From Verrucomicrobiota bacterium (lineage in GTDB: Bacteria > Verrucomicrobiota > Verrucomicrobiia > Limisphaerales > UBA9464): a DNA stretch of 60,990 nt. Below the pieces are notes generated by a model. It made no database searches. It had not been told where the DNA came from and was given only the letters and a program-made list of their open reading frames with translations. Every line of letters starts with the position of its first letter. Position 1 is the first letter of the stretch. The stretch is from positions 1 through 60,990 of the forward strand of contig JAFLEF010000046.1 in NCBI GenBank assembly GCA_017309115.1, given 5' to 3'. Shown here piece after piece: positions 43,174 to 53,193 of this stretch. A program made the translations under genes and the position numbers.

Positions 43174-44700
43174 TCAGCCCAGTAGATTGACGGCGGCGAC
43201 GATGACGACGAAGCCCACCAGATCGAGAATGGCGCCATGACGGACCATCTGTCGCAAGGGAACACACCCCGAGCCGTAGACAATGGCGTTGGGTCCGGTG
43301 GAAACCGGAAGCAGGAAGCCCATGGAGGCTCCCAGACAGGCGGCGAGGGCGGGTTTGAGGGGATCCACCCCGGCCGCTTGGGCAATGGCGATCGCCACTG
43401 GGACCACCATGGTGGCCGAGGCGGTGTTGGAAGTCGCTTCACTGACGAGAATGGCCACCGCGGTGAACAGCACCGTGAACTCAAACACAGTGCGGGCGGG
43501 AAAAATGCCGACCAAGCCGGTGCCAATCCAGTGCGCCACGCCCGTGGTGAACATCTGTTCGCCCAGGGCCATTCCGCCGGCGAACAGGAAAATCGTTCCC
43601 CAGTCGATGCGCACGGCCTCCTTCCAGCCCAGCGTAAATTCGCCCGTTCGCCAATTCACCGGCCAGGCGAACAAGGCGCAGGCCGCCAACATCGCAATGA
43701 CACTCTCGGGTAAGCGGGCGTTAAGCCACAGAACGGTTTCCGAGCGTGGTCCCGACACCAGGCTGATGACGCCGGGCAGAATCCAAAGACAGACCGCCAG
43801 ACCGAAGACGATGAGCACATTGCGCTGCGGAGCGGTCCAGGGTCCGAGTTTGGCCTGTTCCGACATCAGCCACACCGAACCTCCGCGGAGTGACGCTGGA
43901 TCGACCGGACAACGGCGGTAGAAGCTCAACACCAGAAAGCTTCCGAGGACGACCGCGATGGGAAGCCCCAGTTTCATCCAGTCGAAGAAGCCCACCCGAA
44001 TTCCCAGGGTGCGTTCGATCATTCCGATGCCAATGAGGTTGGGCGGCGTTCCAATGGGCGTGGCCAGGCCGCCGATCGAGGCTCCAAAGGCCGTGAGCAG
44101 CATCAGACCGGTGGCGAAGGGCAGGGCGGTGAAGTGGACTTCGCGACCCAGGCGCAGGGATTCGCGGCGGGCAATCTCAGTGGCAATCGCCAGGCCAATC
44201 GGCAGCATCATCGCCGTCGTGGCGGCGTTGGAGACCCACATGGACAGGAAGGTCACGATCACCCCGAAGGCGAAGTAAAGGCGCAAGGGACTTTCTCCCA
44301 CCGCCCGCGCGCCCAGAATCAGAAAAGCCAGCCGCCGATTCAGGCCGTGTTTCATCATCGCCTCCACCAGCATGAAGCTGCCGATGAAGAGGAAAATGAT
44401 CGGGTCGGCAAACGGCTTGTACATGTCCTTGGCCGGGGCGACTCCGAAGACCACTCCCAGCGTCGGACCCAAGAGGGCGGTGGCGGCCATCGGCAGGGCT
44501 TCGGTGAGCCAAAGCACCACCACCAATCCAAGGATGGCCAGCAAGGCGTGACCGGCCGGAGTCAGTCCGCTGATGGGCAGTAACCAGAGACCCAATGCCA
44601 CTGCGGGAGCCACCCCCAGTCCCACCCGTTTCCGCCACCGTTCGAACGCCTCCTCCCCCGGAGAAAGTCGGGCGAGGGTTTCAGGTGAGGCTTCGGACAT
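43174..44700 (-). CDS. DASS-family (SLC13) anion/dicarboxylate:Na+ symporter
   Basis: A 508-residue polytopic transporter of the divalent anion:sodium symporter family. The two SNT signatures are present: SMWVSNAATTAMMLPI (first repeat, about residue 160) and SEATSNTASATMVVPV (second repeat, about residue 425), which form the substrate and sodium sites. The N-terminus has an acidic-basic cytoplasmic segment (about 30 residues). The substrate may be succinate, malate or sulfate; the sequence does not decide. Confidence 0.9.
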   Translation of the reverse strand: MSEASPETLARLSPGEEAFERWRKRVGLGVAPAVALGLWLLPISGLTPAGHALLAILGLVVVLWLTEALPMAATALLGPTLGVVFGVAPAKDMYKPFADPIIFLFIGSFMLVEAMMKHGLNRRLAFLILGARAVGESPLRLYFAFGVIVTFLSMWVSNAATTAMMLPIGLAIATEIARRESLRLGREVHFTALPFATGLMLLTAFGASIGGLATPIGTPPNLIGIGMIERTLGIRVGFFDWMKLGLPIAVVLGSFLVLSFYRRCPVDPASLRGGSVWLMSEQAKLGPWTAPQRNVLIVFGLAVCLWILPGVISLVSGPRSETVLWLNARLPESVIAMLAACALFAWPVNWRTGEFTLGWKEAVRIDWGTIFLFAGGMALGEQMFTTGVAHWIGTGLVGIFPARTVFEFTVLFTAVAILVSEATSNTASATMVVPVAIAIAQAAGVDPLKPALAACLGASMGFLLPVSTGPNAIVYGSGCVPLRQMVRHGAILDLVGFVVIVAAVNLLG

Positions 44701-44790
44701 GACCGGGATCGAAGGCCAATGTCACAGTCTGCACCAAAAGCCAACCCTCCCGGCGCACAGGTCGGCAGTTTTTTTCCATCCGATCGTCCT

Positions 44791-47700
44791 TCAAGGGGGG
44801 GACTTTCGAGGAACCCGCCAACGGCGAACGGCGTCCGAGGAGGTCGAGACCAAGTCTCCTTCGGCCGTCACCGCGAGGCTGAGAATTCCATTGGTGATAC
44901 CCCAAGTGGGTCCTCCGAGAACACCCAACTCCCGTCCGGTGCGACCGTCCCAGATGGAGATCAGACCATCCAGACTGCCCCCGAAAATGCGGGAACCATC
45001 CGCCGTCAAGGCGGTGGACACGAGCACTCCGGCCCGGCTCCGCAGGCGCTGTTTGAGTTTTCCAGACTCCAAGTCAAACAACCGAACCACGCCATCAATG
45101 CCGGCCGTGGCTACGGCTCGACCATCGGGACTAAAGTTTACTGAGGGGATCTGCTGCGCGTCGGTGGCGAGGTCTCGAACAGTTCCGTTCGCCAAATCGA
45201 TCGAGATTACTCGCCCTTGCGCCGAGGCCGCGACCAACCAGCGGTTTCCAGGCGAGAATCGAAAGGTGCTGACCGGTCGGAGGTCAACTCGGGTGACCAG
45301 TTTCTGATCGGCGAGGCGCCAGACGAGCAGGCCATTCACGGAGTCAGAGGTGGCCAGGTATTTGCCGTCCAAACTGAAATCCAGGCCGATTAGCAGTCGG
45401 GACTGAACCGGAATCCACTGGGGGGACTGGATTTCGATCGGTGGACCGTTGGGTTGGGTTTTCCAGCGCAGGCGGCCATCGGGAAAGACCTCGGCGAGGG
45501 TGACCTGGCCCGCGGGGGTGACGTGGACTGCTCCGGCGAAGGAGTCTGCGTCAAACTGTCCCGAAGCGATTTCTGTGTGATCCCGCAGTCGAAAAACGCG
45601 GAAGCGGTCTTGGTCACGGTTGCCCATGAGGTAGTGATCTTCCGAGGCGGACAAAACCACCATTTGGTTAGGGTCAGCAACGAGCTGGACTTCCGGGCCT
45701 CGGGTCAGGGGACGGAGGTGCCATTGGCGGATCACTTGGTCATTGCCGGCGGTCAGGAACGACTGGCCATCGGGCAGGAACTCGAGGTGTCGGGCGAGAG
45801 CGGGATTGCCCTTTAAGCGACCCTCGAGTTGGCGACTGGCGAGATCCCAAACCAGCAGATCAGGGTCGCGTCCAGCGCTGACCAACCGCGTTCCATCGGG
45901 CGAAAAGGCGAGGGCAAACACCAAGTCCTGGTGTCCCCGAAGTACTCCCTTGGGTTCGAGGGTGGTGCCGTCCCAAAGGCGAACCGTTCCGTCGCCGCCC
46001 CCGGTGGCCAGCCAATGACCGTCGGGCGAAAACGCCGCTTTGTAGGGCGACTGATTCCAGACGGCGCGGGCCTCATGACCGGGCTGACGGGCCAGTACGC
46101 GACCGGTGTCGGGATCGAGTAGGTAAATCTGTCCGTCGCGATCCCCCAGCATCAGGCGCTGTCCGTCCGGAGAAAACGTGTACAGCGCCTGATCCATTTT
46201 GAAGGGGACTTGGTGGTCCTTGAGGATACGGCCATCGGGAAGGCCAACCGCCAGCCAGCGCTGACCCGAGCCCAGCCACAATTGATCACCGTGGGGGGAG
46301 AAAGCGAGGGGGCGGACCAGGCCGGGGACGGTGAAACTCGCATTCGTGGTGAAGCTAGGGAGATCGAGGATCCGCACCAGGGTATTGCTGATTCCGGCGC
46401 CTCGATCCACGACCGCGAACTGGGTGCCAGTTCGATTCAAGGCGAGCGTTGGCGAGCGTTGTGGGCTGGCCTCCAGAGACTTGATAGGTTGGCCGGTGGC
46501 AACGTCCCAAAGAATGATCCCACCCAGGGAATCCGAGGACAGCAAGTGCCGACCCTCGGGCAGCAAGGAGACGAGATAGACTTCACCAGTGTGCTGACGA
46601 AGTTCGCGGAAAAAATCGGGTTGAGCCTGCTGGTTTAGAAAGTCCCACTCCCATCCGCGGAGATCTGATTCCCCGGCGGAAGGAATTTGACGATTAAGTA
46701 GGTCGCGCACCTGGCTGTCCCGTCGAGAATTGAGAGCTTCGAAGGCGAGGGCTAGGTCGGCTGCGTAGAGGTTTTCGCGCGTGACGTTCTCGGCGGATAC
46801 GGCCTTCTGGCGCTCCCGTTCCGCCGCTTGCCGGGCTTCGTTGATACGGTAGGCGGCGATCGACGAGCCCACCGCTACGAGCATCACCAACACTGCCGTG
46901 GCGGTGGCGAAGCCGGTGAGCCACGGATGTCGTCGGGCCCGTCGCCACCAGTGCTGCCATACGGGAATGGGCCGGGCGTGAACGGGCTCATCCCGGAGAA
47001 ATCGGCCGAGTTCATCGGCCACTTCCTGGGCGCTGGCGTAGCGTCGGGACGGGCGTTTCTCCAGGCACTTGAGACAAATGGTTTCCAAGTCGAGCGGCAC
47101 CCCGGTGCGCAGACTTCGCGGTGGGACCGGGTCCAGTTCCAGTACCGCGCGGATGGTATCCTCGGCTGTTTCGCCGCGGAACGGAGGTCGATCGGTGAGG
47201 AGGTAATACAGGGTGGCTCCGAGACCGAAGACGTCGGTGTGCCGTCCGACGTCGCCGAAGCGGGAACTGGCCTGTTCCGGCGCCATGAAATTGGGCGAAC
47301 CGGCGCCTTCCGAGCCGGACGCCTGTTCCGGGCGGTCATCCCGGCCGAGCAAGCGGGAGAGTCCGAAATCGGTGAGCTGAGGTTCGTCGTTGTGGTCGAT
47401 GAGGACGTTGGCGGGTTTGAGATCGCAGTGCAGGACGCCTTTGAGATGAGCGTACTGCACGGCGGCGGCGATTTTTTGGGCGTACTGGGCCACTCGTTGA
47501 GCGGAGATCACCTGCCGGCGAGTGAACGCCGCCAAGTTTTGCCCTTCGACAAACTCCATGGAGAAGAAGGGTCGCCCTTCGGCTTCATCCACTTCGTAAA
47601 TTCCGACGATGTTGGGATGATCCAAGCGGGCGGCCAGCCGCGCTTCGGCGAGCAATTCAGCGTGCCCGTGTGGCAACCGAAAGCGTTCGTCTAGCAGCAT

Positions 47701-47826
47701 TTTGACGGCGCAAAGGCGGTCGAGTTCGGGTTGGCGGGCCTTGTAGATGACGCCGTATCCGCCGCGGCCAATTTCCTCCAAGAGTTCGTAGCCGCCAAAG
47801 TTGCAGGGCAGGGCAGGAAGATTCAT
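44791..47826 (-). CDS. Ser/Thr protein kinase with WD40 beta-propeller repeats
   Basis: A 1011-residue signalling protein. Kinase domain about residues 12-280: G-loop EEIGRGGYGVIYKA, catalytic Lys42 (AVKML), catalytic loop HCDLKPANVL (Asp135), DFG at 153-155 and APEQ. A membrane helix lies at about 303-325. The extracytoplasmic or C-terminal part (about 400-1005) contains ten or more WD40 repeats (pattern FSPDG...LASGGGDGTVRLWDG). This architecture is common in Planctomycetes and Verrucomicrobia. Odd: the catalytic loop has HCD in place of the usual HRD, a non-RD kinase, so activation may not need activation-loop phosphorylation. Ligand and substrates unknown. Divergent from nrdJ. Confidence 0.92.
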   Translation of the reverse strand: MNLPALPCNFGGYELLEEIGRGGYGVIYKARQPELDRLCAVKMLLDERFRLPHGHAELLAEARLAARLDHPNIVGIYEVDEAEGRPFFSMEFVEGQNLAAFTRRQVISAQRVAQYAQKIAAAVQYAHLKGVLHCDLKPANVLIDHNDEPQLTDFGLSRLLGRDDRPEQASGSEGAGSPNFMAPEQASSRFGDVGRHTDVFGLGATLYYLLTDRPPFRGETAEDTIRAVLELDPVPPRSLRTGVPLDLETICLKCLEKRPSRRYASAQEVADELGRFLRDEPVHARPIPVWQHWWRRARRHPWLTGFATATAVLVMLVAVGSSIAAYRINEARQAAERERQKAVSAENVTRENLYAADLALAFEALNSRRDSQVRDLLNRQIPSAGESDLRGWEWDFLNQQAQPDFFRELRQHTGEVYLVSLLPEGRHLLSSDSLGGIILWDVATGQPIKSLEASPQRSPTLALNRTGTQFAVVDRGAGISNTLVRILDLPSFTTNASFTVPGLVRPLAFSPHGDQLWLGSGQRWLAVGLPDGRILKDHQVPFKMDQALYTFSPDGQRLMLGDRDGQIYLLDPDTGRVLARQPGHEARAVWNQSPYKAAFSPDGHWLATGGGDGTVRLWDGTTLEPKGVLRGHQDLVFALAFSPDGTRLVSAGRDPDLLVWDLASRQLEGRLKGNPALARHLEFLPDGQSFLTAGNDQVIRQWHLRPLTRGPEVQLVADPNQMVVLSASEDHYLMGNRDQDRFRVFRLRDHTEIASGQFDADSFAGAVHVTPAGQVTLAEVFPDGRLRWKTQPNGPPIEIQSPQWIPVQSRLLIGLDFSLDGKYLATSDSVNGLLVWRLADQKLVTRVDLRPVSTFRFSPGNRWLVAASAQGRVISIDLANGTVRDLATDAQQIPSVNFSPDGRAVATAGIDGVVRLFDLESGKLKQRLRSRAGVLVSTALTADGSRIFGGSLDGLISIWDGRTGRELGVLGGPTWGITNGILSLAVTAEGDLVSTSSDAVRRWRVPRKSPP

Positions 47827-48071
47827 GACGCCAACCGAAACAGTGTCGTCGACGTTGACCTGAGCAAGCGGGAAGTCGGCCGGAAATCACCGGAATTTCG
47901 GGAGAATGTAACGGGTTCCAGGGTGGCGAATTTCCTGCGAGTAAGTTGGGGCAAAATTGCATCGCGGAGCGCGCCTTCAGCCGTTGAAATAGTCCATCCC
48001 AGACGGCTCAACTCCATGCGCCACAAAGACGTTTCGAAGACGTGACACTTTCCCCTAAAAACGCCTTGCCA

Positions 48072-48119
48072 CCACTATATATGGTGGCAGTCTGGTCCCC
48101 CATCCACCATAAGATGGGT
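48072..48119. promoter_or_regulatory. Two NrdR-like boxes upstream of nrdJ
   Basis: Box 1 CCACTATATATGGTGG (48072-48087) agrees with the NrdR consensus (acaCwAtATaTwGtgt) at 13 of 16 positions. Box 2 CCACCATAAGATGGGT (48104-48119) agrees at 10 of 16. Their starts are 32 bp apart (three helical turns), the usual arrangement. They lie 120-165 bp before the nrdJ start in the 410-bp gap shared with the kinase gene. The rest of the gap shows no other site that I can support. Confidence 0.65.
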
Positions 48120-48236
48120 GGCTTTCTCAAGCCCAACGCCGAGGAGGAACTCCAATTTTTGCCGCTAAATGCCTGGCCGCCAGTCCAGACGAACCCACGG
48201 AAGGGTCTTCGTTGAAACCTGACCGGAAGGCTCCCA

Positions 48237-51200
48237 ATGCCGAATCCCAGTAGACCCATGATTGACGCTCCAGAATCGATTGTTGCGGGCCGTCCCGTGA
48301 AACGCGTCCGCCGCCCTGCCTCGCCCAAGCTCGCCACCCGCCGACCGGCGTCGTCCGGCCGTTCCGCCAAAAAAGGCTCCAAAGCCAAGTTGCCGCTCAC
48401 GCGCGTCTTCAGTGACGCCAAGATCAAGCCCTTCGATCAGATCGAATGGGATCGTCGCACGGCCGAGATCACCGATGATTCCGGCAAGGCCGTGTTCAAG
48501 CAGGAGAACGTCGAGGTTCCCAAGTTCTGGTCGCAGCTCGCCACCAAGGTGGTTTGCTCCAAGTATTTTTATGGGGATCCGCAGAAGGCCGGGGAACGCG
48601 AATATTCGGTCCGGCAGTTGATTCATCGGGTCACGCGAACGATCGCCGATTGGGGTATCGCGGATGGGTACTTCAGCGCGGAGGATGGAGAATTGTTCTA
48701 CGAGGAGCTGACCTGGTTGTGCGTGAACCAATACGGGGCGTTCAACTCGCCGGTCTGGTTCAATGTCGGCCTGTACCATCAGTACGGCGTGGGTAAACAC
48801 AGCGATCGCGGCAACTGGTACTGGGATCCGGCGACCAAGGAGGCTCGTCGCGCCTCCACTGCGTACGAGTATCCTCAAGGCAGTGCCTGCTTCATCCAGT
48901 CTGTGCAGGACAACATGGAGAGCATCATGGAGTTGGCCTATTCCGAGGCGATGCTCTTCAAGTACGGCTCCGGGACCGGAACTGACCTGACGCCGATTCG
49001 CAGTGCGCGGGAGAAGTTGTCCGGTGGTGGACGGCCCAGCGGTCCGATGAGCTTCCTGAAGGTCTACGACCAGGTGGCCAATGTGGTGAAGTCGGGCGGC
49101 AAAACCCGCCGGGCCGCCAAGATGAACACCATTCGCGACTGGCATGGTGACATTGAAGACTTCATTACCGCCAAGATGCGGGAAGAGAAGAAGGCGTGGG
49201 CGCTGATCGAGCAGGGTTACGACGGTTCGTTCAACGGCGAGGCCTACGGTTCGGTCATGTACCAGAACGAGAATCTCTCGGTGCGCGTTTCCGACGAGTT
49301 CATGAAGGCGGCCTTGGACGGCAAGCCTTGGCAAACCCGCTCCGTCACCACCGGCAAGGTGCTGGAGGAAAAGGATGCCTCGAAGCTGCTCGACTTGATC
49401 TCCGAAGGCACCTGGGTCTGTGGCGATCCAGGTCTTCAATATGACGGGGCGATCCAGAAGTGGCACACCTGCAAGGGCACGGAGCCGATCCACAGCACCA
49501 ACCCGTGTTCCGAGTATGTCTTCCTGAACAACACAGCTTGCAACCTCGCTTCGTTGAACCTCATGAAGTTCAAGAAGGCTGACGGCGGCTTCGACGTGGA
49601 GCGGTTCAAGGCAGCCGTCCGGATTTACATCACGGCTCAGGAAATCCTGGTCGACAACGCCAGTTATCCGACCAAGGACATCGCCGAGAATTCCCACATC
49701 TTCCGCACGTTGGGACTGGGCTACGCGAATCTGGGTTCGCTGATCATGAGCTATGGGTTGGCGTACGATTCCAATGAAGGTCGGGCACTGGCCGGGGCCA
49801 TCACGGCGATCATGACCGGCGAAGCCTATGAGCAGAGTGCCGAGATCGCCGGCATCATGGCTCCCTTCGACGGCTACAAGAATTCCCGCTGCGCCGGGGT
49901 GGCCAAGCCGGCCGCCAAGGACAATGTCGACTCCATGCTCGGAGTGATCCGTCAGCATCGCGATGCCGTGGAGCAGATTCAGCCCAGCGAAGACTTTGCG
50001 TATCTGAAGGACGAAGCTCGGCGTTCCTGGGACCGGGCTCTCGAACGGGGCTGTGAAGTGGGATATCGCAATGCCCAAGTCACGGTACTGGCGCCGACGG
50101 GAACCATCGCGTTCCTGATGGACTGCGACACCACGGGCATTGAGCCCGACATTGCGTTGGTGAAGTACAAGCTGCTGGCCGGTGGCGGCATGCTCAAGAT
50201 TGTGAACCGAACCGTGCCAGAAGCCCTGCGTCGTCTGGGCTACTCGCCGTCGGAAGTCAGCGCCATCGAGAAACACATCGAGATGCATGACACCATTGAG
50301 GACGTGACGACCGATGATGGTGCCGTGGTGGCGAGCGGGCTGAAGCCGGAGCATCTGTCGGTGTTCGACTGCGCGTTCAAGGCCTTCAAGGGACAGCGCA
50401 GCATTCATTACACCGCGCACCTCGGCATGATGGCGGCGGCTCAGCCCTTCATTTCGGGAGCCATCTCCAAGACGGTGAATCTCCCGAATGAAGCCACGGT
50501 GGGCGACATCCGAAATGCCTACATCGATGCCTGGAAACTGGGTCTGAAGTGCGTGGCAATCTACCGCGATGGTTCCAAGCGCAGCCAGCCGCTGAACACC
50601 AAGAAGACCAACGAAGGTGGCGCTCCGGAGGCGACTCCGCAGGTGCGGACCCTGGAATTGCGTCTCGCCGAATTGGAAGGTGAAGTCTCCCGCTTGCGGG
50701 AAGTGGCGGGTCATCCTGCTCGCCGTCGGTTGCCTGACACCCGGGCGGCTTTCACCCACAAGTTCGAGATCGCCGGTCACGAAGGATACATGACTGTGGG
50801 CGTCTTCGAGGACGGTCAACCCGGCGAGCTCTTCGTTACGATGGCCAAGGAAGGCAGCACGATTGGGGGCCTGATGGACACCATCGGCGCGTTGACCTCC
50901 ATGGCCCTGCAATACGGGGTGCCACTGGATGGCTTGGTGAAGAAGTTCGCGCATCAGCGGTTTGAACCCAGTGGCTTCACCCGCAATCCGGACATCCGGA
51001 GTGCCTCGTCGATTATTGACTACGTGTTCCGCTGGATGGCGTGTCAGTTCATCGCGGGCTACCGCGAAGCCACCTCGCCCCACGCCAAGCAGGTCGAGCT
51101 GGGCTTGCCGGGAGTGGAGGACGAAGAAAAAAAAAACGTGAACCGGCCGGTGGCGGAACTGGCGCGAGTTGACGATGACGCCACCGAAGTCATGGCGTCG

Positions 51201-51383
51201 TCGGTCAAGTCGACCAAGACCACGGTGACGTCCAACGGAACCACCCAAAAACGCTTTGTGGAGCTGGGATTTGCTGGCAATCCGGAAGGCAAGGCCTGTC
51301 CGAGTTGCGGCAGCACCAAGATTCAGAAAACCGGGGCCTGCCACACTTGCTTGAACTGCGGCACCAGCCTCGGCTGCTCCTGA
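48237..51383 (+). CDS. nrdJ: Adenosylcobalamin-dependent (class II) ribonucleotide reductase
   Basis: A 1048-residue reductase converting ribonucleotides to deoxyribonucleotides using a B12-derived radical. The N-terminal 55 residues are basic, Ser/Ala/Pro-rich and probably disordered. The catalytic barrel carries GSACFIQSVQDNM, FKYGSGTGTDLTPIRS, the active-site loop HSTNPCSEYVFLNN, and TVLAPTGTIAFLMDCDTTGI. The C-terminus ends with a cysteine-rich zinc-ribbon-like segment (CPSCGSTKIQKTGACHTC then LNCG) typical of TSCPD-type NrdJ, which re-reduces the active site. A class II enzyme needs no oxygen, so dNTP synthesis is possible under all oxygen levels. GGAAGG stands about 8 nt before the ATG. 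Expression is probably repressed by NrdR. A strong terminator follows. Confidence 0.96.
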   Translation: MPNPSRPMIDAPESIVAGRPVKRVRRPASPKLATRRPASSGRSAKKGSKAKLPLTRVFSDAKIKPFDQIEWDRRTAEITDDSGKAVFKQENVEVPKFWSQLATKVVCSKYFYGDPQKAGEREYSVRQLIHRVTRTIADWGIADGYFSAEDGELFYEELTWLCVNQYGAFNSPVWFNVGLYHQYGVGKHSDRGNWYWDPATKEARRASTAYEYPQGSACFIQSVQDNMESIMELAYSEAMLFKYGSGTGTDLTPIRSAREKLSGGGRPSGPMSFLKVYDQVANVVKSGGKTRRAAKMNTIRDWHGDIEDFITAKMREEKKAWALIEQGYDGSFNGEAYGSVMYQNENLSVRVSDEFMKAALDGKPWQTRSVTTGKVLEEKDASKLLDLISEGTWVCGDPGLQYDGAIQKWHTCKGTEPIHSTNPCSEYVFLNNTACNLASLNLMKFKKADGGFDVERFKAAVRIYITAQEILVDNASYPTKDIAENSHIFRTLGLGYANLGSLIMSYGLAYDSNEGRALAGAITAIMTGEAYEQSAEIAGIMAPFDGYKNSRCAGVAKPAAKDNVDSMLGVIRQHRDAVEQIQPSEDFAYLKDEARRSWDRALERGCEVGYRNAQVTVLAPTGTIAFLMDCDTTGIEPDIALVKYKLLAGGGMLKIVNRTVPEALRRLGYSPSEVSAIEKHIEMHDTIEDVTTDDGAVVASGLKPEHLSVFDCAFKAFKGQRSIHYTAHLGMMAAAQPFISGAISKTVNLPNEATVGDIRNAYIDAWKLGLKCVAIYRDGSKRSQPLNTKKTNEGGAPEATPQVRTLELRLAELEGEVSRLREVAGHPARRRLPDTRAAFTHKFEIAGHEGYMTVGVFEDGQPGELFVTMAKEGSTIGGLMDTIGALTSMALQYGVPLDGLVKKFAHQRFEPSGFTRNPDIRSASSIIDYVFRWMACQFIAGYREATSPHAKQVELGLPGVEDEEKKNVNRPVAELARVDDDATEVMASSVKSTKTTVTSNGTTQKRFVELGFAGNPEGKACPSCGSTKIQKTGACHTCLNCGTSLGCS

Positions 51384-51414
51384 GACACTCGTTGAAGTCA
51401 GTGTAGTTATTCAC

Positions 51415-51445
51415 GGCCGGGCGGAACGCCCGGCCTTTTTCTTTT
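51415..51445 (+). terminator. Rho-independent terminator of nrdJ
   Basis: Perfect 9-bp stem GGCCGGGCG/CGCCCGGCC, 3-nt loop, followed by TTTTTCTTTT. Confidence 0.95.
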
Positions 51446-51475
51446 CCGGGCGAATCGAGTGCGCGTGATTCGGGC

Positions 51476-51507
51476 AAACAAAAAGGGCCGCGGAGAACCG
51501 CGGCCCT
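51476..51507 (-). terminator. Rho-independent terminator of ilvC
   Basis: Perfect 10-bp stem AGGGCCGCGG/CCGCGGCCCT with a 4-nt loop. On the minus strand it runs into TTTTGTTTG. It lies about 20 bp past the ilvC stop, facing the nrdJ terminator. Confidence 0.9.
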
Positions 51508-51528
51508 GTTTGAATTTGGCTTGGTACC

Positions 51529-52551
51529 TCAGTACGCCGCTTGGGCGCCCTTGATGGAACGTTTCTGCATCCACGGCATCAACGAGCGAAGCTTGGCTCC
51601 GGTCTTTTCGATCGGGTGCTTTTCTCCGGCCTTGAGCAGGGCGTTGTACTTCTTGTAGCCGCCCTTGTATTCGGCGACCCATTCCTTGGCGAACTTGCCG
51701 TTCTGAATGTCCTTCAGGGCGGCCTTCATGCGCTTCTTGACCGACGCGTCGATGATCTTCGGTCCGACCGAGACATCGCCCCACTTGGCCGTCTCGGAAA
51801 TCGAGAACCGCATGCCGGCGATGCCAGCTTCGTTCATGAGGTCGACGATCAACTTGAGCTCGTGGAGGCACTCGAAGTAGGCCATTTCGGGCGAGTAACC
51901 GGCTTCCACCAGGGTTTCGAAGCCGGCCTGAACCAGCGCGCTGGCGCCACCGCACAGGACAGTCTGCTCGCCGAACAAGTCGGTCTCAGTTTCTTCCTTG
52001 AAGGTGGTTTCGAGGACCCCGGCGCGGGTGCCGCCGATGCCTTTGGCCCAGGCCAGGGCGATCTTCTTCGCGTCCTTGCCGGGGTTTTGGTAAATGGCGA
52101 TCAAGCTCGGGACACCTTTGCCTTCGGTGTACTGCCGACGGACGATGTGTCCGGGACCTTTGGGGGCGACCAGGATCACGTTCACATCCTTGGGCGGAAC
52201 GATGGTCTTGTAGTGGATCGAGAAACCATGGCTGAAGAGGAGGGTCTTCCCCTTGGACAGGTTCGGCGCGATGTCCTTCTCGTAGGCGGCCGGCTGCTTG
52301 GTGTCAGGCAGGGCGACCATGATGACGTCGGCGCGCTTCACCGCTTCCGCAGTGGGGACGACTTCGAATCCCTTTTCGCGGGCGACGGCGATCGACTTCG
52401 AACCTTCGTAAAGGCCGATGATGACGCTGCAGCCGCTTTCCTTGAGGTTGAGGGCGTGGGCGTGGCCCTGGGAGCCGAAGCCGAGCACGGCCAGGGTTTT
52501 GCCTTTGAACACGCCGAGATCGGCGTCTTTGTCGGTATAGACTTTTGCCAT
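51529..52551 (-). CDS. ilvC: Ketol-acid reductoisomerase
   Basis: A 340-residue class I (short) reductoisomerase in valine, isoleucine and leucine synthesis; NADPH-dependent isomerisation and reduction of acetolactate. Rossmann motif [19 protein letters not shown], the [13 protein letters not shown] segment, metal-binding [12 protein letters not shown] and [12 protein letters not shown] (Glu/Asp ligands) are all present. The gene follows ilvN by 91 bp and both lie behind the leader-peptide attenuator. Cytoplasmic. Confidence 0.97.
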   Translation of the reverse strand: MAKVYTDKDADLGVFKGKTLAVLGFGSQGHAHALNLKESGCSVIIGLYEGSKSIAVAREKGFEVVPTAEAVKRADVIMVALPDTKQPAAYEKDIAPNLSKGKTLLFSHGFSIHYKTIVPPKDVNVILVAPKGPGHIVRRQYTEGKGVPSLIAIYQNPGKDAKKIALAWAKGIGGTRAGVLETTFKEETETDLFGEQTVLCGGASALVQAGFETLVEAGYSPEMAYFECLHELKLIVDLMNEAGIAGMRFSISETAKWGDVSVGPKIIDASVKKRMKAALKDIQNGKFAKEWVAEYKGGYKKYNALLKAGEKHPIEKTGAKLRSLMPWMQKRSIKGAQAAY

Positions 52552-52642
52552 AGTGATTGTGAAAGAGTGGAGGTAACGACGGATGACCCGTTCGCGAAAG
52601 CAGGAAGTTCGCGCGGAGGATCGAAGCTGGGACCGGTCAATC

Positions 52643-53116
52643 TCAGGCGCGGGGCAGGGCGACTTGGCCGGTGCGGGTCAGATCGAGAATGCCGAAACCC
52701 TTCATGAGGGTGATGAACTTCTCGATCTTGCCTTCGCCACCGGTGATTTCGATGGTCAGGTTGTCGGGTTGCACATCCACGACCTTGGCGCGGAAGAGTT
52801 CGGCCATTTGGGCCACTTCGGCGCGATTGTCGGAGCCGGTGGCGACCTTGAGCAGGACCAGTTCCCGGTCGATGTAATCGCCTTGGCGGTAATCGATCAC
52901 CTTGACGACGTCGATGAGTTTGCCGAGTTGCTTGACGATCTGTTCGACCGTCGCGTCGTCGCCCCGGGTGACGATGGTCATCCGCGACAGCGAGGAGTCG
53001 TGGGTGGGAGCGACGTTGAGCGAGTCGATGTTGTAGCCGCGGCCGGAGAAGAGACCGGCGACGCGAGTGAGCACGCCGAACTTGTTTTCGACCAGAATGG
53101 AGATGGTATGACGCAT
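52643..53116 (-). CDS. ilvN: Acetolactate synthase regulatory subunit
   Basis: A 157-residue regulatory subunit. N-terminal ACT domain opens with [24 protein letters not shown] (split as [10 protein letters not shown]...), continues with [11 protein letters not shown] and contains the valine-binding loop; the C-terminal half matches the ALS_ss_C domain ([27 protein letters not shown]). It binds valine and feeds back on the catalytic subunit IlvB, whose gene is not in this window. Same operon as ilvC. Confidence 0.93.
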   Translation of the reverse strand: MRHTISILVENKFGVLTRVAGLFSGRGYNIDSLNVAPTHDSSLSRMTIVTRGDDATVEQIVKQLGKLIDVVKVIDYRQGDYIDRELVLLKVATGSDNRAEVAQMAELFRAKVVDVQPDNLTIEITGGEGKIEKFITLMKGFGILDLTRTGQVALPRA

Positions 53117-53193
53117 GACTGTATCGGTGAACCGGGAACGGACTGGGAACTACCTCCGGGGGACGTTCCGCGGTTCCGATTCCCGCCCCCGAA

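Noticed and set aside
47827-48236. Cobalamin riboswitch before the B12-dependent nrdJ
   Set aside because: No convincing B12-box or surrounding core could be found; the structured part is better explained by NrdR boxes.
48165-51344. Long open frame antisense to nrdJ
   Set aside because: It mirrors nrdJ codon structure; composition and lack of family features show it is a shadow of a GC-rich gene. The same applies to the long frames opposite the TPR gene (1985-3592), wbpB (33329-34702) and leuB (39639-41060).
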